Below, one piece after another: positions 43,321 through 56,218 of a DNA stretch of 64,000 nucleotides. The notes beneath the pieces were generated by a model, which was not told the origin of the DNA, searched no databases, and saw only the letters and a list, made by a program, of their open reading frames with translations. Both the position numbers and the translations under genes were made by a program. Source of the stretch: Rubrivivax sp. (lineage in GTDB: Bacteria > Pseudomonadota > Gammaproteobacteria > Burkholderiales > Burkholderiaceae_C); assembly GCA_022842595.1 (NCBI GenBank), contig JALHPF010000011.1, positions 80,771-144,770 on the forward strand, read 5' to 3'. Numbering within the stretch: position 1 is the stretch's first letter; each line of letters starts with the position of its first letter.

Positions 43321-44286
43321 ATGACGACCAGCCGATTGCTCCTGTGTTTGCTGCCCCTGTTGATCGGTCTCCTTGCGCCCTTGGCGTCGCAGGCCCAGGC
43401 CACGTCAGCCCCGGCCCCCCTGCCCAGCGCCGACCAGTACAGCGCCAAGGGCGCAGACACCTGTCTGGGTTGCCACGACGACGAGAGCAAGACCTACTCG
43501 GCATCGGCCCTGTTCAAGACCAAGCACGCCCAGCGTGGCGACAAGCGCTCGCCGTTCGGTGCCGGCGGGCTGCAATGCGAGTCCTGCCACGGCCCCGGGG
43601 CCTTGCACGCCCGCACCAAGAAGGCCGAGCACATCAACACCTACAAGACCGACTCGAGCGTGCCACTGGCGCAGCGCAACCAGGTCTGCCTGAGCTGCCA
43701 CCAGGGCAGCACCCGCAACGCCTGGCACGCCGGCGCCCACGAACGCGCCGAACTCGCCTGCAGTGATTGCCACAAGGTGCACCAGCAGCATGGCGACCCG
43801 GTGCTCAGCAAGGCCAGCCAGACCCAGACCTGCCTGAGCTGCCACAAGAACCAGCGTGCCGACTTCCACAAGCCTTCCGCCCACCCGGTGCTGCAGGGCA
43901 AGATGGCCTGCAGCGATTGCCACAACGCCCATGGTTCCTCGGCACCGGCCATGCTGGTGAAGGCCACGCTGAACAAGACCTGCCACAGCTGCCACGCTGA
44001 CAAGCGCGGGCCGCTGCTGTGGGAACACGCCCCGGTGGTCGAGAACTGTGCCTCCTGCCACACGCCACACGGGTCGGTGCGCGCTGCGATGTTGACCAAG
44101 ACACCTCCCTTGCTGTGCCAGCAGTGTCACAGTCCAGCCAACCACCCGTCCTTGGCACGCACCGCGTCCAGCCTGCCCGGCGGCAATGCGGGCGGCGCGA
44201 TCTTCCTGGTGGCGGGCAGTTGCAGCAACTGCCACACGCAGGTTCACGGCTCCAACCACCCCTCGGGCGCCAAGCTGCTGCGCTGA
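43321..44286 (+). CDS. mtrA: MtrA/DmsE-type periplasmic decaheme cytochrome
   Basis: The 321-residue precursor has a signal peptide ending near Ala-Gln-Ala (26). Ten CXXCH motifs start at 48, 86, 123, 147, 171, 197, 221, 243, 266 and 301, in the order and spacing of MtrA/PioA/DmsE. In the conduit MtrA sits inside the MtrB barrel and moves electrons across the outer membrane to MtrC. The length agrees with Shewanella MtrA (about 333). Confidence 0.93.
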   Translation: MTTSRLLLCLLPLLIGLLAPLASQAQATSAPAPLPSADQYSAKGADTCLGCHDDESKTYSASALFKTKHAQRGDKRSPFGAGGLQCESCHGPGALHARTKKAEHINTYKTDSSVPLAQRNQVCLSCHQGSTRNAWHAGAHERAELACSDCHKVHQQHGDPVLSKASQTQTCLSCHKNQRADFHKPSAHPVLQGKMACSDCHNAHGSSAPAMLVKATLNKTCHSCHADKRGPLLWEHAPVVENCASCHTPHGSVRAAMLTKTPPLLCQQCHSPANHPSLARTASSLPGGNAGGAIFLVAGSCSNCHTQVHGSNHPSGAKLLR

Positions 44287-44348
44287 ACGGGTCGGCGCTC
44301 AACAGTCCCCAGGCCCTGGGTCGAGCCACCAAAACCACGGATGCTCCC

Positions 44349-46424
44349 ATGACGATCTACAGCCCGTTGTTCCTTTTGGGTGCGCTGGGCGTGCTGTCCA
44401 GCGCCGGCGCGTGGGCGACCGACACCAGTGCCTGGAAGTGCGAGTCCTGCCCCTACCCCAAGGGGCTTGGTGGCAGCGTCGAGGTCGGTGTGGGCAACGT
44501 GTCCGACCGATCGGCCAAGTTCGGCGACTACAGCGGTCTGCAACGCAAGGGCGCCCACGCCGTGCTGGGCGGGTCGGCCACGCTGCGCGAAGCCGACGGC
44601 ATCTACGCCGACCTGGACGCCGCCGACCTGGGCCTCGATTCACGCAGCCTGCGCCTGCGCGGTGGCCGCGAGGGCCTGGTCGCGCTGGACTTGCGTTACG
44701 ACGAGATCCCGCGCTACTTCGGCGACGGCGCTCAGACACCCTTCCTGGGCGCTGGTGGCGGCACGCTGACACTGCCGCCGGGCTTTGCGGCGCCCGGCAC
44801 GAACAGCATGCCGCTGGCCGCCAACCTGCGCCCCATCGACCTGGGCTACAGCGCCAAGCGGCTCGACCTGACAGGCAGCTGGCTGGGCACCGATTCACTG
44901 AACCTGCGCGTGGGTTTTCGGCGCGATGTGCGTGACGGCACGAAGCCGCTGTACGCGTCCTTCCTGTCCACGGCGGCACAACTCCCCGCGCCGGTGGACC
45001 ACGTCACCGATGTGCTGGAACTGGCCGCCGCCTACAACGCCACGCAATGGCAGGCCTCGCTGTCCTACCAGTGGTCGCAGTTCCGCAATGGCACACAGGC
45101 GCTGACCTGGGACAACCCCTTCACCGCCGTCGTCCCAGGCGCCACGAGCGGGCAACTGGCGCTGGCACCCGACAACGAACTGCACCAGATCATCGGCTCG
45201 GCCGCTTACCAGCTGGCGCCCACCATTCGCGCCAGTGCGGATTTTGCCATCGGTCGCCTGACCCAGAACCAGCCTTTCCTGGCGCCGACATTGACCGCCA
45301 GCCTGGTGCCCGGCGCCATGCCCGCGGCCGGGCTGGACGGCCGCGTCGACACCTTCAACGGCAGCGTGCGGATCACGGCCGCGCCGCTGCAGGGGCTGCG
45401 GCTGAACGCCAGCTATGCCCGCGACGTGCGCGACAACCGCACGGCGCGCCTGGCCTACCCCTACGTGGAAACCGACATCTTTGCCGGCTTGCCAGCGCGC
45501 ACGAACACGCCCTTCAGCCACTGGCAGGACCGAGTCAAGATCGAGGCCGACTACCGCGGCCCGGCCACCTTGCGCCTGGCCGGCGGAGCCGAGTACGAGC
45601 AGCGCGAGCGCAACTACACCGAGGTCGTGACGACGAGGGAGACCACGGTGTGGGGGCGCGTGTCGCTGCAACCCATCGCGATGCTGGGTCTGTCGCTCAA
45701 GCTCGCCCATGCCGAGCGCGACCATTCCACCTACGGCACCGCGGTATGGTTCGGCGCGCCAGAGAACCCCTTGCTGCGCAAGTACAACCTCGCCGCGCGG
45801 CTGCGCGACAGCGCCGGCCTGCGTATCGACCTGACACTGAGCGACACGCTCAGCCTGGGCCTGTCGGCAGACTATGCCAACGACGACTACCACCGGTCGG
45901 TGATCGGCCTGACCGAGGCGCGCAGCGGCAGCGTCGCCATCGACCTGGCCTGGGCCGCGTCCGAGAACACGCGCCTGCATGCCTTCGCACAGGGCGAGAG
46001 CATCCGGTCGCTGCAGAACGGCAGCCAGAGCGTGGGCTTGCCCGACTGGACCGGCCGCAGCAAGGACCGGTTCGAAGTCCTGGGGCTGGGCGTCAAGCAC
46101 GCAGCCATTCCCGACAAGCTGGACATCGGTGCCGAGCTGTCAGCGTCCCGCTCGCGCAGCGACATCGATGTGCAGACGGTCATGATGGAGCCGGCCTTCC
46201 CCCGCGCCAGCACCTCGCTGGACCGCATCAAGCTGCACGCCACCTACAAGCTCGACGACAAGATCAGCCTCACCGGCACACTCTGGCACGAGCGCTACGA
46301 GTCGGTTGACTGGCGCAACGACGGCCTTTTGCCCGCGTCCCTGGTCAACCTGCTTTCCTTCGGCACGCAGGAGCCGAGCTACAAGGTCAACGCGCTCAGC
46401 GTCGCGTTGCGCTACAGCTTCTGA
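44349..46424 (+). CDS. mtrB: MtrB/PioB-family outer-membrane beta-barrel
   Basis: From ATG 44349 the protein is 691 residues. After a signal peptide ending Ala-Trp-Ala comes Trp-Lys-Cys31-Glu-Ser-Cys34, the CXXC that marks MtrB/MtoB. The rest is alternating strands with aromatic girdles and a terminal Tyr-Ser-Phe, an outer-membrane signal for BAM. It should form the 26-28-strand sheath that holds MtrA. It ends the operon; a 741-base gap follows. Another ATG at 44341 is out of frame. Confidence 0.92.
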   Translation: MTIYSPLFLLGALGVLSSAGAWATDTSAWKCESCPYPKGLGGSVEVGVGNVSDRSAKFGDYSGLQRKGAHAVLGGSATLREADGIYADLDAADLGLDSRSLRLRGGREGLVALDLRYDEIPRYFGDGAQTPFLGAGGGTLTLPPGFAAPGTNSMPLAANLRPIDLGYSAKRLDLTGSWLGTDSLNLRVGFRRDVRDGTKPLYASFLSTAAQLPAPVDHVTDVLELAAAYNATQWQASLSYQWSQFRNGTQALTWDNPFTAVVPGATSGQLALAPDNELHQIIGSAAYQLAPTIRASADFAIGRLTQNQPFLAPTLTASLVPGAMPAAGLDGRVDTFNGSVRITAAPLQGLRLNASYARDVRDNRTARLAYPYVETDIFAGLPARTNTPFSHWQDRVKIEADYRGPATLRLAGGAEYEQRERNYTEVVTTRETTVWGRVSLQPIAMLGLSLKLAHAERDHSTYGTAVWFGAPENPLLRKYNLAARLRDSAGLRIDLTLSDTLSLGLSADYANDDYHRSVIGLTEARSGSVAIDLAWAASENTRLHAFAQGESIRSLQNGSQSVGLPDWTGRSKDRFEVLGLGVKHAAIPDKLDIGAELSASRSRSDIDVQTVMMEPAFPRASTSLDRIKLHATYKLDDKISLTGTLWHERYESVDWRNDGLLPASLVNLLSFGTQEPSYKVNALSVALRYSF

Positions 46425-47165
46425 TGGCGGGGGATCGATCGCCTGTCCCCGCCCATGACGGCGGCGCAGGCGAGCAAGCCCCACCCGCCCAGCATTCGCG
46501 ACCACCCGCCGATGCGCACGACGCTCGTCATCCCTGTGACTCGCGATGTGCGTCCCAAGACTTTCATCGATTGGCATAGATCGAAAGAAAGTCGGGGCCT
46601 ACGCAGTTTGTGTCACGCCTTGACCGGCTCGGCGTGATGGTGGATCACTGAGATTCACGATGCGAGGTCGTTATGGTTGTCATTCCTGGTTTGACGGATT
46701 CATTGGGCGCCGTTGGCAAGCGAATCAATCACTTTGAGACCGCCGAAGGTGGACTTGCTGTGGACGTCGCGAGCACAGCACGGTCAGCGCGATACCCCAA
46801 GTACTCGCACCGCAGCTCGCGCCATTGATTGACGTGTGGTGATGTGATGGAGACCTCCGAGTTCAACACCAAGCGATACAAGTTGTGGACTTGTCTAGAG
46901 CTGCCCCGGGTCGGAGAGAGCGTTTCGGTGATGTGGCGAATTGCCGGGAATCAGCCCACTGCACGCCCTGCGGCAGTTGCCGACCGGTGCCAACGGCAGC
47001 TGGTGCTCCCGTGCCTCGATCAGTACCGTCAGATGGATGCCTCGCATCAAGATTCCGGGCAACCGAACCATCCGCGCGAATCGACGAACTCGGGACCGCT
47101 CATGAAGTGTTTACCTCATCAACGAGTCCTGCAGGTTGTTGACTTGAATAGTGTTTTTAGGCCCG
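46425..47165. other. Gene-poor 741-base gap between the Mtr cluster and guaA
   Basis: No frame here has a recognisable product. The stretch from about 46560 is visibly lower in G+C than its flanks and has frames full of short, unrelated peptides. It may be a decayed insertion, but I see no inverted ends, target duplication or transposase fragment. It separates the accessory respiratory region from housekeeping genes. Confidence 0.5.
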
Positions 47166-48764
<1,599 letters not shown>

Positions 48765-48780
48765 GGGGGGCCCGGTGGAA

Positions 48781-50022
48781 TCAGGTGGCGGCGGCTCCGG
48801 CCGTTGCGGCCAGCCGAATCTTGCGGAAGTGGGACCAGGCCAAACCCAGGGCCACGGCCTGCAGCAGCGCGCAGGCAAAGAACGGCGCGCCGATGCGCCA
48901 GTCGCCGGCCGGGTAGTGCGAGACCAGGCCCAGCAACGGCGCGCCAATGGCCGGCGCCAGCACCGCCATCAGGCTGTTGAGCGAACTGATCGAGCCCATC
49001 GTCTGGCCCTGGTGCTTGGCGTCGGCGGCGCCGGAAATCAGGCTCTGCAGGCTGGCCGCGACGGTGTTGCCCAGGATGTTGGCGGCAATCACCGCGTACA
49101 TCATCCAGCCGCTGCTGGCCAGACCCCACAGCGCGTAGGCCAGCGTCGACGACACCAGGCCCAGCACCGCCAGCCGCTGTGGCGTGAAACGCTTGAGCAG
49201 GCGACCGAGCAGCACGCCCTGCACCAGCGCCGAGACCACCCCCACGGCAAACAGCGACCAGCCGTTCTCGGTGGGCCCCCAGCCGAACTTGAAGGTGGTG
49301 TACAGCACCCAGGTGGTGTACAGCGTGAACTGCGCCAGGCCGACGAAGGCCAGCACCCAGACCAGTGGCGCGGTGTCCTTCAGCGCCGACAACTGCTTCA
49401 GCGCCGCGATCGGGTTGGCACGGCTCCAGGCGAAGCCGCGGCGCTTGTCCAAGGGCAGCGATTCCGGCAGCACGAAGTAGCCATAGACCAGGTTCAGCAG
49501 CGCCAGCACACCCGCGGCGATGAAGGGCCATTGCAGGTCGATGCCGCCGAGCAGCCCGCCGACCACCGGCCCCAGGATGAAGCCGATGCCGAACATCGCG
49601 CCCAGCATGCCGAAGCGCTTGGCGCGCTCTTCGGGCGCGGTGATGTCGGCCACGTAGGCGTTGGCCACCGCGGCATTGGCCTGCATGCCGCCGCCGATGA
49701 CGCGTGAGGCAATCAGCATCCACAGCGACGTGGCAAAGGCCGTGACGAAGAAGTTGATGGCCAGCCCGCAGAAGCCCAGCAGCAGCACCGGCCGGCGGCC
49801 GAAGCGGTCGGACAACGCGCCCAGGATCGGCGCGCCGAAGAAGCTGGCCAGCGCGAACGAGAAGGTCACCACGCCGTACCAGTAGGTCTGCTGGGACGGG
49901 TCGCTGGTGAACTTGCCGACGAGGGCCGGCAGCACCGGCACGATGATGCCGATGGCCAGCATGTCGATCAGCACCACCAACATGATGAAGCGCATCGCCG
50001 CAGGCCGGGCGGCGGCGGGCAC
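48781..50022 (-). CDS. MFS drug/metabolite exporter, TetA-like
   Basis: A GTG at 50022, with AAGG formed at the guaB stop, gives 413 residues; the ATG at 49995 is an alternative. Twelve membrane segments are predicted. The loop 2-3 motif [11 protein letters not shown] is present, as is the motif-C region [10 protein letters not shown], both typical of drug:H+ antiporters of the TetA/TCR branch. It sits 8 bases from guaB and 17 from guaA, so it is expressed with GMP synthesis; a purine-related cargo is possible but unproven. Confidence 0.85.
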   Translation of the reverse strand: MPAAARPAAMRFIMLVVLIDMLAIGIIVPVLPALVGKFTSDPSQQTYWYGVVTFSFALASFFGAPILGALSDRFGRRPVLLLGFCGLAINFFVTAFATSLWMLIASRVIGGGMQANAAVANAYVADITAPEERAKRFGMLGAMFGIGFILGPVVGGLLGGIDLQWPFIAAGVLALLNLVYGYFVLPESLPLDKRRGFAWSRANPIAALKQLSALKDTAPLVWVLAFVGLAQFTLYTTWVLYTTFKFGWGPTENGWSLFAVGVVSALVQGVLLGRLLKRFTPQRLAVLGLVSSTLAYALWGLASSGWMMYAVIAANILGNTVAASLQSLISGAADAKHQGQTMGSISSLNSLMAVLAPAIGAPLLGLVSHYPAGDWRIGAPFFACALLQAVALGLAWSHFRKIRLAATAGAAAT

Positions 50023-50029
50023 GGCGGCC

Positions 50030-51619
<1,590 letters not shown>

Positions 51620-51632
51620 CTACACTGGCGGG

Positions 51633-52181
51633 ATGCGCAGAACCCTGCCCCGCCCTGCTTCCCGACGCCTGACCGCCCTGGCCACCTTGCTGGGCCTGGC
51701 CCTGCTGTGCACGGCCGCGCAGGCCCAGTGGACCTGGCGCGACAAGACGGGTCGCGTCACGGCCAGCGACCTGCCACCGCCGCGCGACGTCCCCGAGAAG
51801 GACATCATCAGCCGACCGCCGGCCCGACCGGTGCCAACGCAGTCGACTTCGCCGACTCAGCCCCGCCAGGCCTCGCCCGGCAGCCCGGCTTCCTCGCCGG
51901 TTTCGGCCACGCCGACCCCAGCGCCGGTGGACCGCGAGCTCGAGTCCAAGAAGAAGGCCGCCGAAGCCGAAAAGTCGGCCCAGGCGAAGGCCGAGGAAAC
52001 CAGGCAGAACCAGCTTCGCGCCGACAACTGCCGGCGCGCCCGCGCCCAGGTGCTGGCACTGGAAAACGGCCAGCGCATGGCGCGCGTGAACGAAAAGGGC
52101 GAACGCGAGGTGCTCGACGACAAGGGCCGTGCCGAGGAAACGCGGCGCGCCCGCGACGTCATCACATCGGACTGCCGCTAG
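51633..52181 (+). CDS. Exported DUF4124 domain protein
   Basis: The 182-residue product has a signal peptide ending Ala-Gln-Ala-Gln (about 32), then a DUF4124 motif: Trp-Thr-Trp-Arg-Asp-Lys-Thr-Gly-Arg-Val-Thr. Next come a Pro/Ser-rich linker and an Ala/Glu/Lys coiled-coil-like stretch (about 108-130). Two Cys near 136 and 181 may form a disulfide. The family is widespread in Betaproteobacteria with unknown function. Its end overlaps the convergent rnfH by 4 bases. Confidence 0.8.
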   Translation: MRRTLPRPASRRLTALATLLGLALLCTAAQAQWTWRDKTGRVTASDLPPPRDVPEKDIISRPPARPVPTQSTSPTQPRQASPGSPASSPVSATPTPAPVDRELESKKKAAEAEKSAQAKAEETRQNQLRADNCRRARAQVLALENGQRMARVNEKGEREVLDDKGRAEETRRARDVITSDCR

Positions 52182-52477
52182 GCCGCCTTGGCCGCTGCTT
52201 CGCCGCGCTGGCGCTTGTAGCGCAGCCGCCGGGCTTCTTTCGGGTCCACTGTCAGCGGACGGTAGATCTCGACGCGGTCGGCGTCGCGCAGCACCGTTTC
52301 CAGCGGCTTCACGCGCGACCAGACGCCGGCTTTCAGCCCATCCAGCGTCAGCGCATGGCGGTCCAGCAGGCCGCTGGCCTGCAGCGCCTGCGCCAGCGTG
52401 GTGCCCTCGGGCAGCTGCAGCAGCACGGCGTCGACCTGCCCAGGCCGCGGGCAGAAGAAGACCTCGAGCTTCAGCAT
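52178..52477 (-). CDS. rnfH: RnfH-family ubiquitin-like protein
   Basis: From the ATG at 52477 the product is 99 residues (a TTG at 52489 would add four). The beta-grasp fold has Val-Glu-Ile-Tyr-Arg-Pro-Leu near 71-77, the RnfH signature, followed by an Arg/Lys-rich tail. RnfH is usually beside ratA and smpB, as here. Function is not established; it was first noted in rnf operons. Confidence 0.9.
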   Translation of the reverse strand: MLKLEVFFCPRPGQVDAVLLQLPEGTTLAQALQASGLLDRHALTLDGLKAGVWSRVKPLETVLRDADRVEIYRPLTVDPKEARRLRYKRQRGEAAAKAA

Positions 52478-52485
52478 CGCCCTGC

Positions 52486-52938
52486 TCAACGCGCGCCGTA
52501 CACGGTTTCGGCGCGGCGCACGAAGGATTCGACGAAGGTGGCGGCCACCTTGTCGAACACCGGGCTGACGACGAGTTCGAGCGCCTTGCTGGAAAAGGCA
52601 TATCGCAGGTCGAATTCGATGCGGCAGGCCTGCTGCACGCTGTCGTCGCGGCCGATCGGCTTGAACAGCCAGGTGCCGTCGAGCAGCGAAAAGGGCCCGT
52701 CGACCAGGCTCACCGTCACCGATTCACCCGCCACATGCAGGTTGCGGGTGGTGAAAGCGTGTTTCACCCCCATGTACGCCAGGCCCAGGCGCGCCGTCAC
52801 GCCGTCGACGTGCTCGTCCAGCACCTCGGCCTTGTCGCACCAGGGCAGGAAACGGGGGTACTGTTCAACGGCGGTGACCAACTCGTACATCTCGGTGGCC
52901 GAGTACCACAGCAGGACCGACTTCTTCACATGCTTCAT
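52486..52938 (-). CDS. ratA: RatA/COQ10-family START-domain protein
   Basis: This is a 150-residue START/polyketide-cyclase domain with Tyr-Pro-Arg-Phe-Leu-Pro-Trp-Cys near 27-34, Gly-Pro-Phe near 81-83 and a C-terminal Phe-Val-Arg-Arg-Ala. The ratA-rnfH-smpB arrangement is the standard one, with ratA divergent from smpB. It may act in respiration as a quinone-binding protein or, as described for E. coli, block ribosome subunit association. Confidence 0.92.
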   Translation of the reverse strand: MKHVKKSVLLWYSATEMYELVTAVEQYPRFLPWCDKAEVLDEHVDGVTARLGLAYMGVKHAFTTRNLHVAGESVTVSLVDGPFSLLDGTWLFKPIGRDDSVQQACRIEFDLRYAFSSKALELVVSPVFDKVAATFVESFVRRAETVYGAR

Positions 52939-52991
52939 ACAATGCTGTCATTGTAGGAGTGCCTCCAGACACATCGCCGAAGAGGCAGCCC

Positions 52992-53453
52992 ATGGCCCAC
53001 ATCGCAGAAAACCGCCGCGCCCGTTTCGAATACAGCATCGAAGAACAATTCGAGGCCGGCATGGTGCTGGAAGGCTGGGAAGTGAAAGCCATCCGTGCCG
53101 GCCAGGTGCAGCTGACCGACGGCTACGTGCACATCCGCGACGGCGAGCTCTTCCTCATCGGCTGCCGCATCAACGCTTTGCGCGCCGCTTCCACACACAT
53201 CAGCCCGCAGGCCGACCGCACCAAGAAGCTGTTGATGAAGAAGGACCAGATCCGCCGGCTGGTGGGCAAGGTCGAGCAGAAGGGCTTCACCCTGGTGCCG
53301 CTGAACCTGCACTACAAGGGCGGCCTGGTGAAGGCCGAGATCGCGCTGGCCAAGGGCAAGGCCGAACACGACAAGCGCAACACCGAAAAAGAACGCGACT
53401 GGAACCGCGAAAAGGGCCGCCTCATGAGACACAAGGTCTCATCCAAGGCGTAG
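52992..53453 (+). CDS. smpB: SsrA-binding protein SmpB
   Basis: From ATG 52992 the protein is 153 residues with the SmpB OB-fold: [11 protein letters not shown] near 34-44 and Asn-Leu-His-Tyr-Lys-Gly-Gly near 107-113. The basic tail ends [13 protein letters not shown]. It binds tmRNA for ribosome rescue. The last 40 bases are repeated in imperfect form just downstream (53498-53541), where the copy ends Lys-Asn. Confidence 0.97.
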   Translation: MAHIAENRRARFEYSIEEQFEAGMVLEGWEVKAIRAGQVQLTDGYVHIRDGELFLIGCRINALRAASTHISPQADRTKKLLMKKDQIRRLVGKVEQKGFTLVPLNLHYKGGLVKAEIALAKGKAEHDKRNTEKERDWNREKGRLMRHKVSSKA

Positions 53454-53541
53454 CCTTGGGGCGGCGAAGCCGACCGCGACCGGTTCGTGCGCAGCACAAA
53501 AGGGCCGCCTGATACGGCACAAGGTCTCGTCTAAGAACTGA
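53411..53541 (+). repeat. Partial duplication of the smpB 3' end
   Basis: The smpB 3' end at about 53411-53447 recurs at 53498-53541 with a few differences. Read in one frame the second copy encodes Lys-Gly-Arg-Leu-Ile-Arg-His-Lys-Val-Ser-Ser-Lys-Asn and a TGA. About 50 bases of unrelated sequence separate them. The second copy overlaps the last 11 bases of the convergent metC-like gene. It looks like a local duplication or insertion that gave smpB a new stop. Confidence 0.75.
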
Positions 53542-54700
53542 AGGCCAGCGCCAGGGCCTGCGCCAGGTCGGCCTGCAGGTCGGCCACGGCTTCGAAGCCG
53601 GTCGAAAACCGCACCAGATGGCCTTGCCATGCCTGCCCCGGGCGCAGCAGCGCCATGTCGTAGGGCACGACCAGGCTGACCGGGCCGGCCCATGAAAAGC
53701 CGATCTTGAAGAGATTCAGGCCGTCGACGAAGGCGTCGACCTGCGCGACCGTGAAGCGCGCGTCGAACAGCACCGAGAACAGGCCCGCTGCCGCCGTGCA
53801 ATGCGCCTGCCAGTGTTCGTGGCCGGGTGAGCCCGCCAGCGCCGGGTGCAGCACGCGCACCACTTCGGGCCGGGCCTGCAGCCACTGTGCCAGCGCGCGG
53901 CCCGTGCTGTCTTGCGCGGCGTAACGCAAGGCGATGGTCGACAGCGAACGCAGCACCAGCTCGGCGTCGTTGGCGGCCACGCCCTGCCCCGTGCGCATGT
54001 GGGTGAGGTGGATGCGCTCGTGCAGCGCATCGTCGCGGGTGCAGACCGAACCCATCAGCACGTCGCCGCCGCCGCTGGGAAACTTCGTCAGCGCCTGCAT
54101 CACGACGTCGGCACCGAGATCGAAGCCGTTGAAAGCCAGGCCGGCACCCCAGGTGTTGTCCAGCGCCGTCGTCACGCCTCGGGCGCGGGCGATGCGCGCC
54201 AGCTCTGGCAGGTCGGGGAATTCCATCGTCACCGAGCCCGGCGCTTCCAGCCAGATGAGCTTCGTCTTCGGCCCCAGCATGGCCGGCAAGGCTGCCGCGT
54301 CCATCGGGTCGTAGAAACGGTGGCTGATGCCCCAGCGCGCCAGTTCATGGCGCGCCAGTTCACGGCTGGGGCCGTAGACGTTGGCCGGCAGCAGCAGTTC
54401 GTCGCCCTGGCCCAGCAGCGCCTGATTGACCAGCGCAATGGCCGCCAGCCCGCTGGGCACCAACGCGCAGTGGGCCGCGCCTTCCAGGGCGGCGATACGC
54501 GCTTCCAGCGTGAAGGTGGTGGGCGTGCCGTGCAGGCCGTAGGTGTAGCCGGTCTTGTGACGCCAGTCGCGGCTGCGCATGGCGGCCACGTCGCTGAAGA
54601 TCACCGTGCTGGCCTTGTGCACGGCCACTTGCGGCGCATCGAAGCCGGCCGGCGGCCGGTAAGGGTGGTGGATGAGTTCGGTGCTCAGGTCGCGAGCCAT
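53531..54700 (-). CDS. metC: Cystathionine beta-lyase (MetC-like PLP enzyme)
   Basis: The 389-residue product is a Cys/Met-metabolism PLP enzyme. It has Tyr-Gly-Leu-His-Gly-Thr-Pro-Thr near 54-61, Asp-Asn-Thr-Trp near 166-169, and the PLP lysine in Gln-Ala-Leu-Thr-Lys-Phe-Pro-Ser-Gly near 189-197. It most resembles cystathionine beta-lyase (cystathionine to homocysteine, pyruvate and ammonia), although gamma-synthases share the fold. It is 21 bases from rimO. Confidence 0.88.
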   Translation of the reverse strand: MARDLSTELIHHPYRPPAGFDAPQVAVHKASTVIFSDVAAMRSRDWRHKTGYTYGLHGTPTTFTLEARIAALEGAAHCALVPSGLAAIALVNQALLGQGDELLLPANVYGPSRELARHELARWGISHRFYDPMDAAALPAMLGPKTKLIWLEAPGSVTMEFPDLPELARIARARGVTTALDNTWGAGLAFNGFDLGADVVMQALTKFPSGGGDVLMGSVCTRDDALHERIHLTHMRTGQGVAANDAELVLRSLSTIALRYAAQDSTGRALAQWLQARPEVVRVLHPALAGSPGHEHWQAHCTAAAGLFSVLFDARFTVAQVDAFVDGLNLFKIGFSWAGPVSLVVPYDMALLRPGQAWQGHLVRFSTGFEAVADLQADLAQALALAFSS

Positions 54701-54720
54701 GGACGCTTTCTTCGGACGGT

Positions 54721-56139
54721 TCAGACCGGCAGAGCCACCAGGTCGTGGCCTTCGGCGGCGACGATGCGGGCGCGGGTGAATTCACCCACCTTCAGCGTCT
54801 TGCTGGCCTTTTCAGGCGGCAACAGGCGCACGGTGCCGTCGATCTCCGGCGCGTCGGCGTAACTGCGGCCAGTACCGCCCTTGCGGCCCAGCGCCGGCGC
54901 ATGGTCCACCAGCACCTGCATCGTGGCGCCCACGCGGCGCTGCAGCTTGCGCGTGGACACTTCTTCGGCCACGGCCATGAAGCGCGCGCGACGCTCTTCG
55001 CGCAGCTCGGCCGGCAGCATGCCGGGCAGGTCATTGGCCACAGCCCCCTGCACCGGGGAATAGGCGAAGCAGCCGGCGCGGTCGATCTCGGCTTCACGCA
55101 GGAAGTCGAGCAACGTCTCGAACTCGGCCTCGGTCTCGCCCGGGAAGCCGGCGATGAAGGTGCTGCGCACGACGATCTCGGGGCATACCGCGCGCCAGGC
55201 GGCCAGGCGTTCCAGATTGCGTTCGCCGCTGGCCGGGCGCTTCATGCGCTTGAGCACATCGGGGTGGGCATGCTGGAAGGGCACGTCCAGGTAGGGCAGC
55301 ACGCGGCCCTCGGCCATCAGCGGCAGCAGCTCGTCGACATGCGGGTAGGGGTAGACGTAGTGCAGGCGCACCCAGGCGCCGTAGGGCGCGGCCAGGTCAC
55401 CCAGGCGGGCGCACAAGTCGAGCATGCGCGTCTTCACCGGCTGGCCGTCGAAGAAGCCGGTGCGATACTTCACGTCGACGCCGTAGGCACTGGTGTCCTG
55501 GCTGATGACGAGCAGTTCCTTCACGCCCGACTCGAACAGCGCACGGGCGTCGCCGAGCACGTCGCCGATGGGCCGCGAGACCAGGTCGCCGCGCATGCTG
55601 GGGATGATGCAGAAGGTGCAGCGGTGGTTGCAGCCTTCGCTGATCTTCAGGTAAGCATAGTGGCGCGGGGTGAGCTTGATGCCGGCGACGCCACGGAATT
55701 CCTCGCGCGCGGCGGGCACCAGGTCGACGAACGGGTCGTGCGGCTTGGGCACGTGCAGGTGCACGGCGTCCATCACTTCCTGCGTGGCATGCGGGCCGGT
55801 GACGGCCAGCACCTTGGGGTGCACGCTCTTGACCAGGTTGCCGCCGTCGCCGCCGGCCTTGGCCCCCAGGCAGCCGGTGACGATGACGCGGCCGTTTTCG
55901 GCCAGCGCCTCGCCGATGGTGTCCAGGCTTTCCTTGACCGCGTCGTCGATGAAGCCGCAGGTGTTGACGATCACCAGATCGGCGCCGGCGAAGGTCTTGC
56001 TGGTTTCATAGCCTTCGGCGCGCAGCTGCGTGAGGATCAGCTCGGAGTCGGTCAGCGCCTTGGGGCAGCCGAGCGAGATGAAACCGATCTTCGGCGTGGC
56101 TGCGGCCGGGGCCGGGGCCGTGTGGGTGTCTTGGGTCAT
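54721..56139 (-). CDS. rimO: Ribosomal protein S12 methylthiotransferase RimO
   Basis: From the ATG at 56139 the protein is 472 residues. It has the N-terminal UPF0004 domain with Cys (Leu-Gly-Cys-Pro-Lys near 24-28), the radical-SAM motif Cys-Asn-His-Arg-Cys-Thr-Phe-Cys near 170-177, and a C-terminal TRAM domain. It adds a methylthio group to an Asp of S12. A short Ala/Pro-rich extension precedes the domain. It is unlikely to be MiaB because of the RimO-type Leu-Gly-Cys-Pro-Lys. Confidence 0.96.
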   Translation of the reverse strand: MTQDTHTAPAPAAATPKIGFISLGCPKALTDSELILTQLRAEGYETSKTFAGADLVIVNTCGFIDDAVKESLDTIGEALAENGRVIVTGCLGAKAGGDGGNLVKSVHPKVLAVTGPHATQEVMDAVHLHVPKPHDPFVDLVPAAREEFRGVAGIKLTPRHYAYLKISEGCNHRCTFCIIPSMRGDLVSRPIGDVLGDARALFESGVKELLVISQDTSAYGVDVKYRTGFFDGQPVKTRMLDLCARLGDLAAPYGAWVRLHYVYPYPHVDELLPLMAEGRVLPYLDVPFQHAHPDVLKRMKRPASGERNLERLAAWRAVCPEIVVRSTFIAGFPGETEAEFETLLDFLREAEIDRAGCFAYSPVQGAVANDLPGMLPAELREERRARFMAVAEEVSTRKLQRRVGATMQVLVDHAPALGRKGGTGRSYADAPEIDGTVRLLPPEKASKTLKVGEFTRARIVAAEGHDLVALPV

Positions 56140-56218
56140 CCGGCCGATTTTCACCGATTGGCGCTTCAGGCTCGAAGAGTCGCACGGGCACAGCCCCGGC
56201 ACCGCAGCAAGTTGCGCT

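Noticed and set aside
46425..47165. tRNA gene, IS element or small gene in the gap
   Set aside because: No cloverleaf-like T-arm, inverted ends or transposase motif could be seen.
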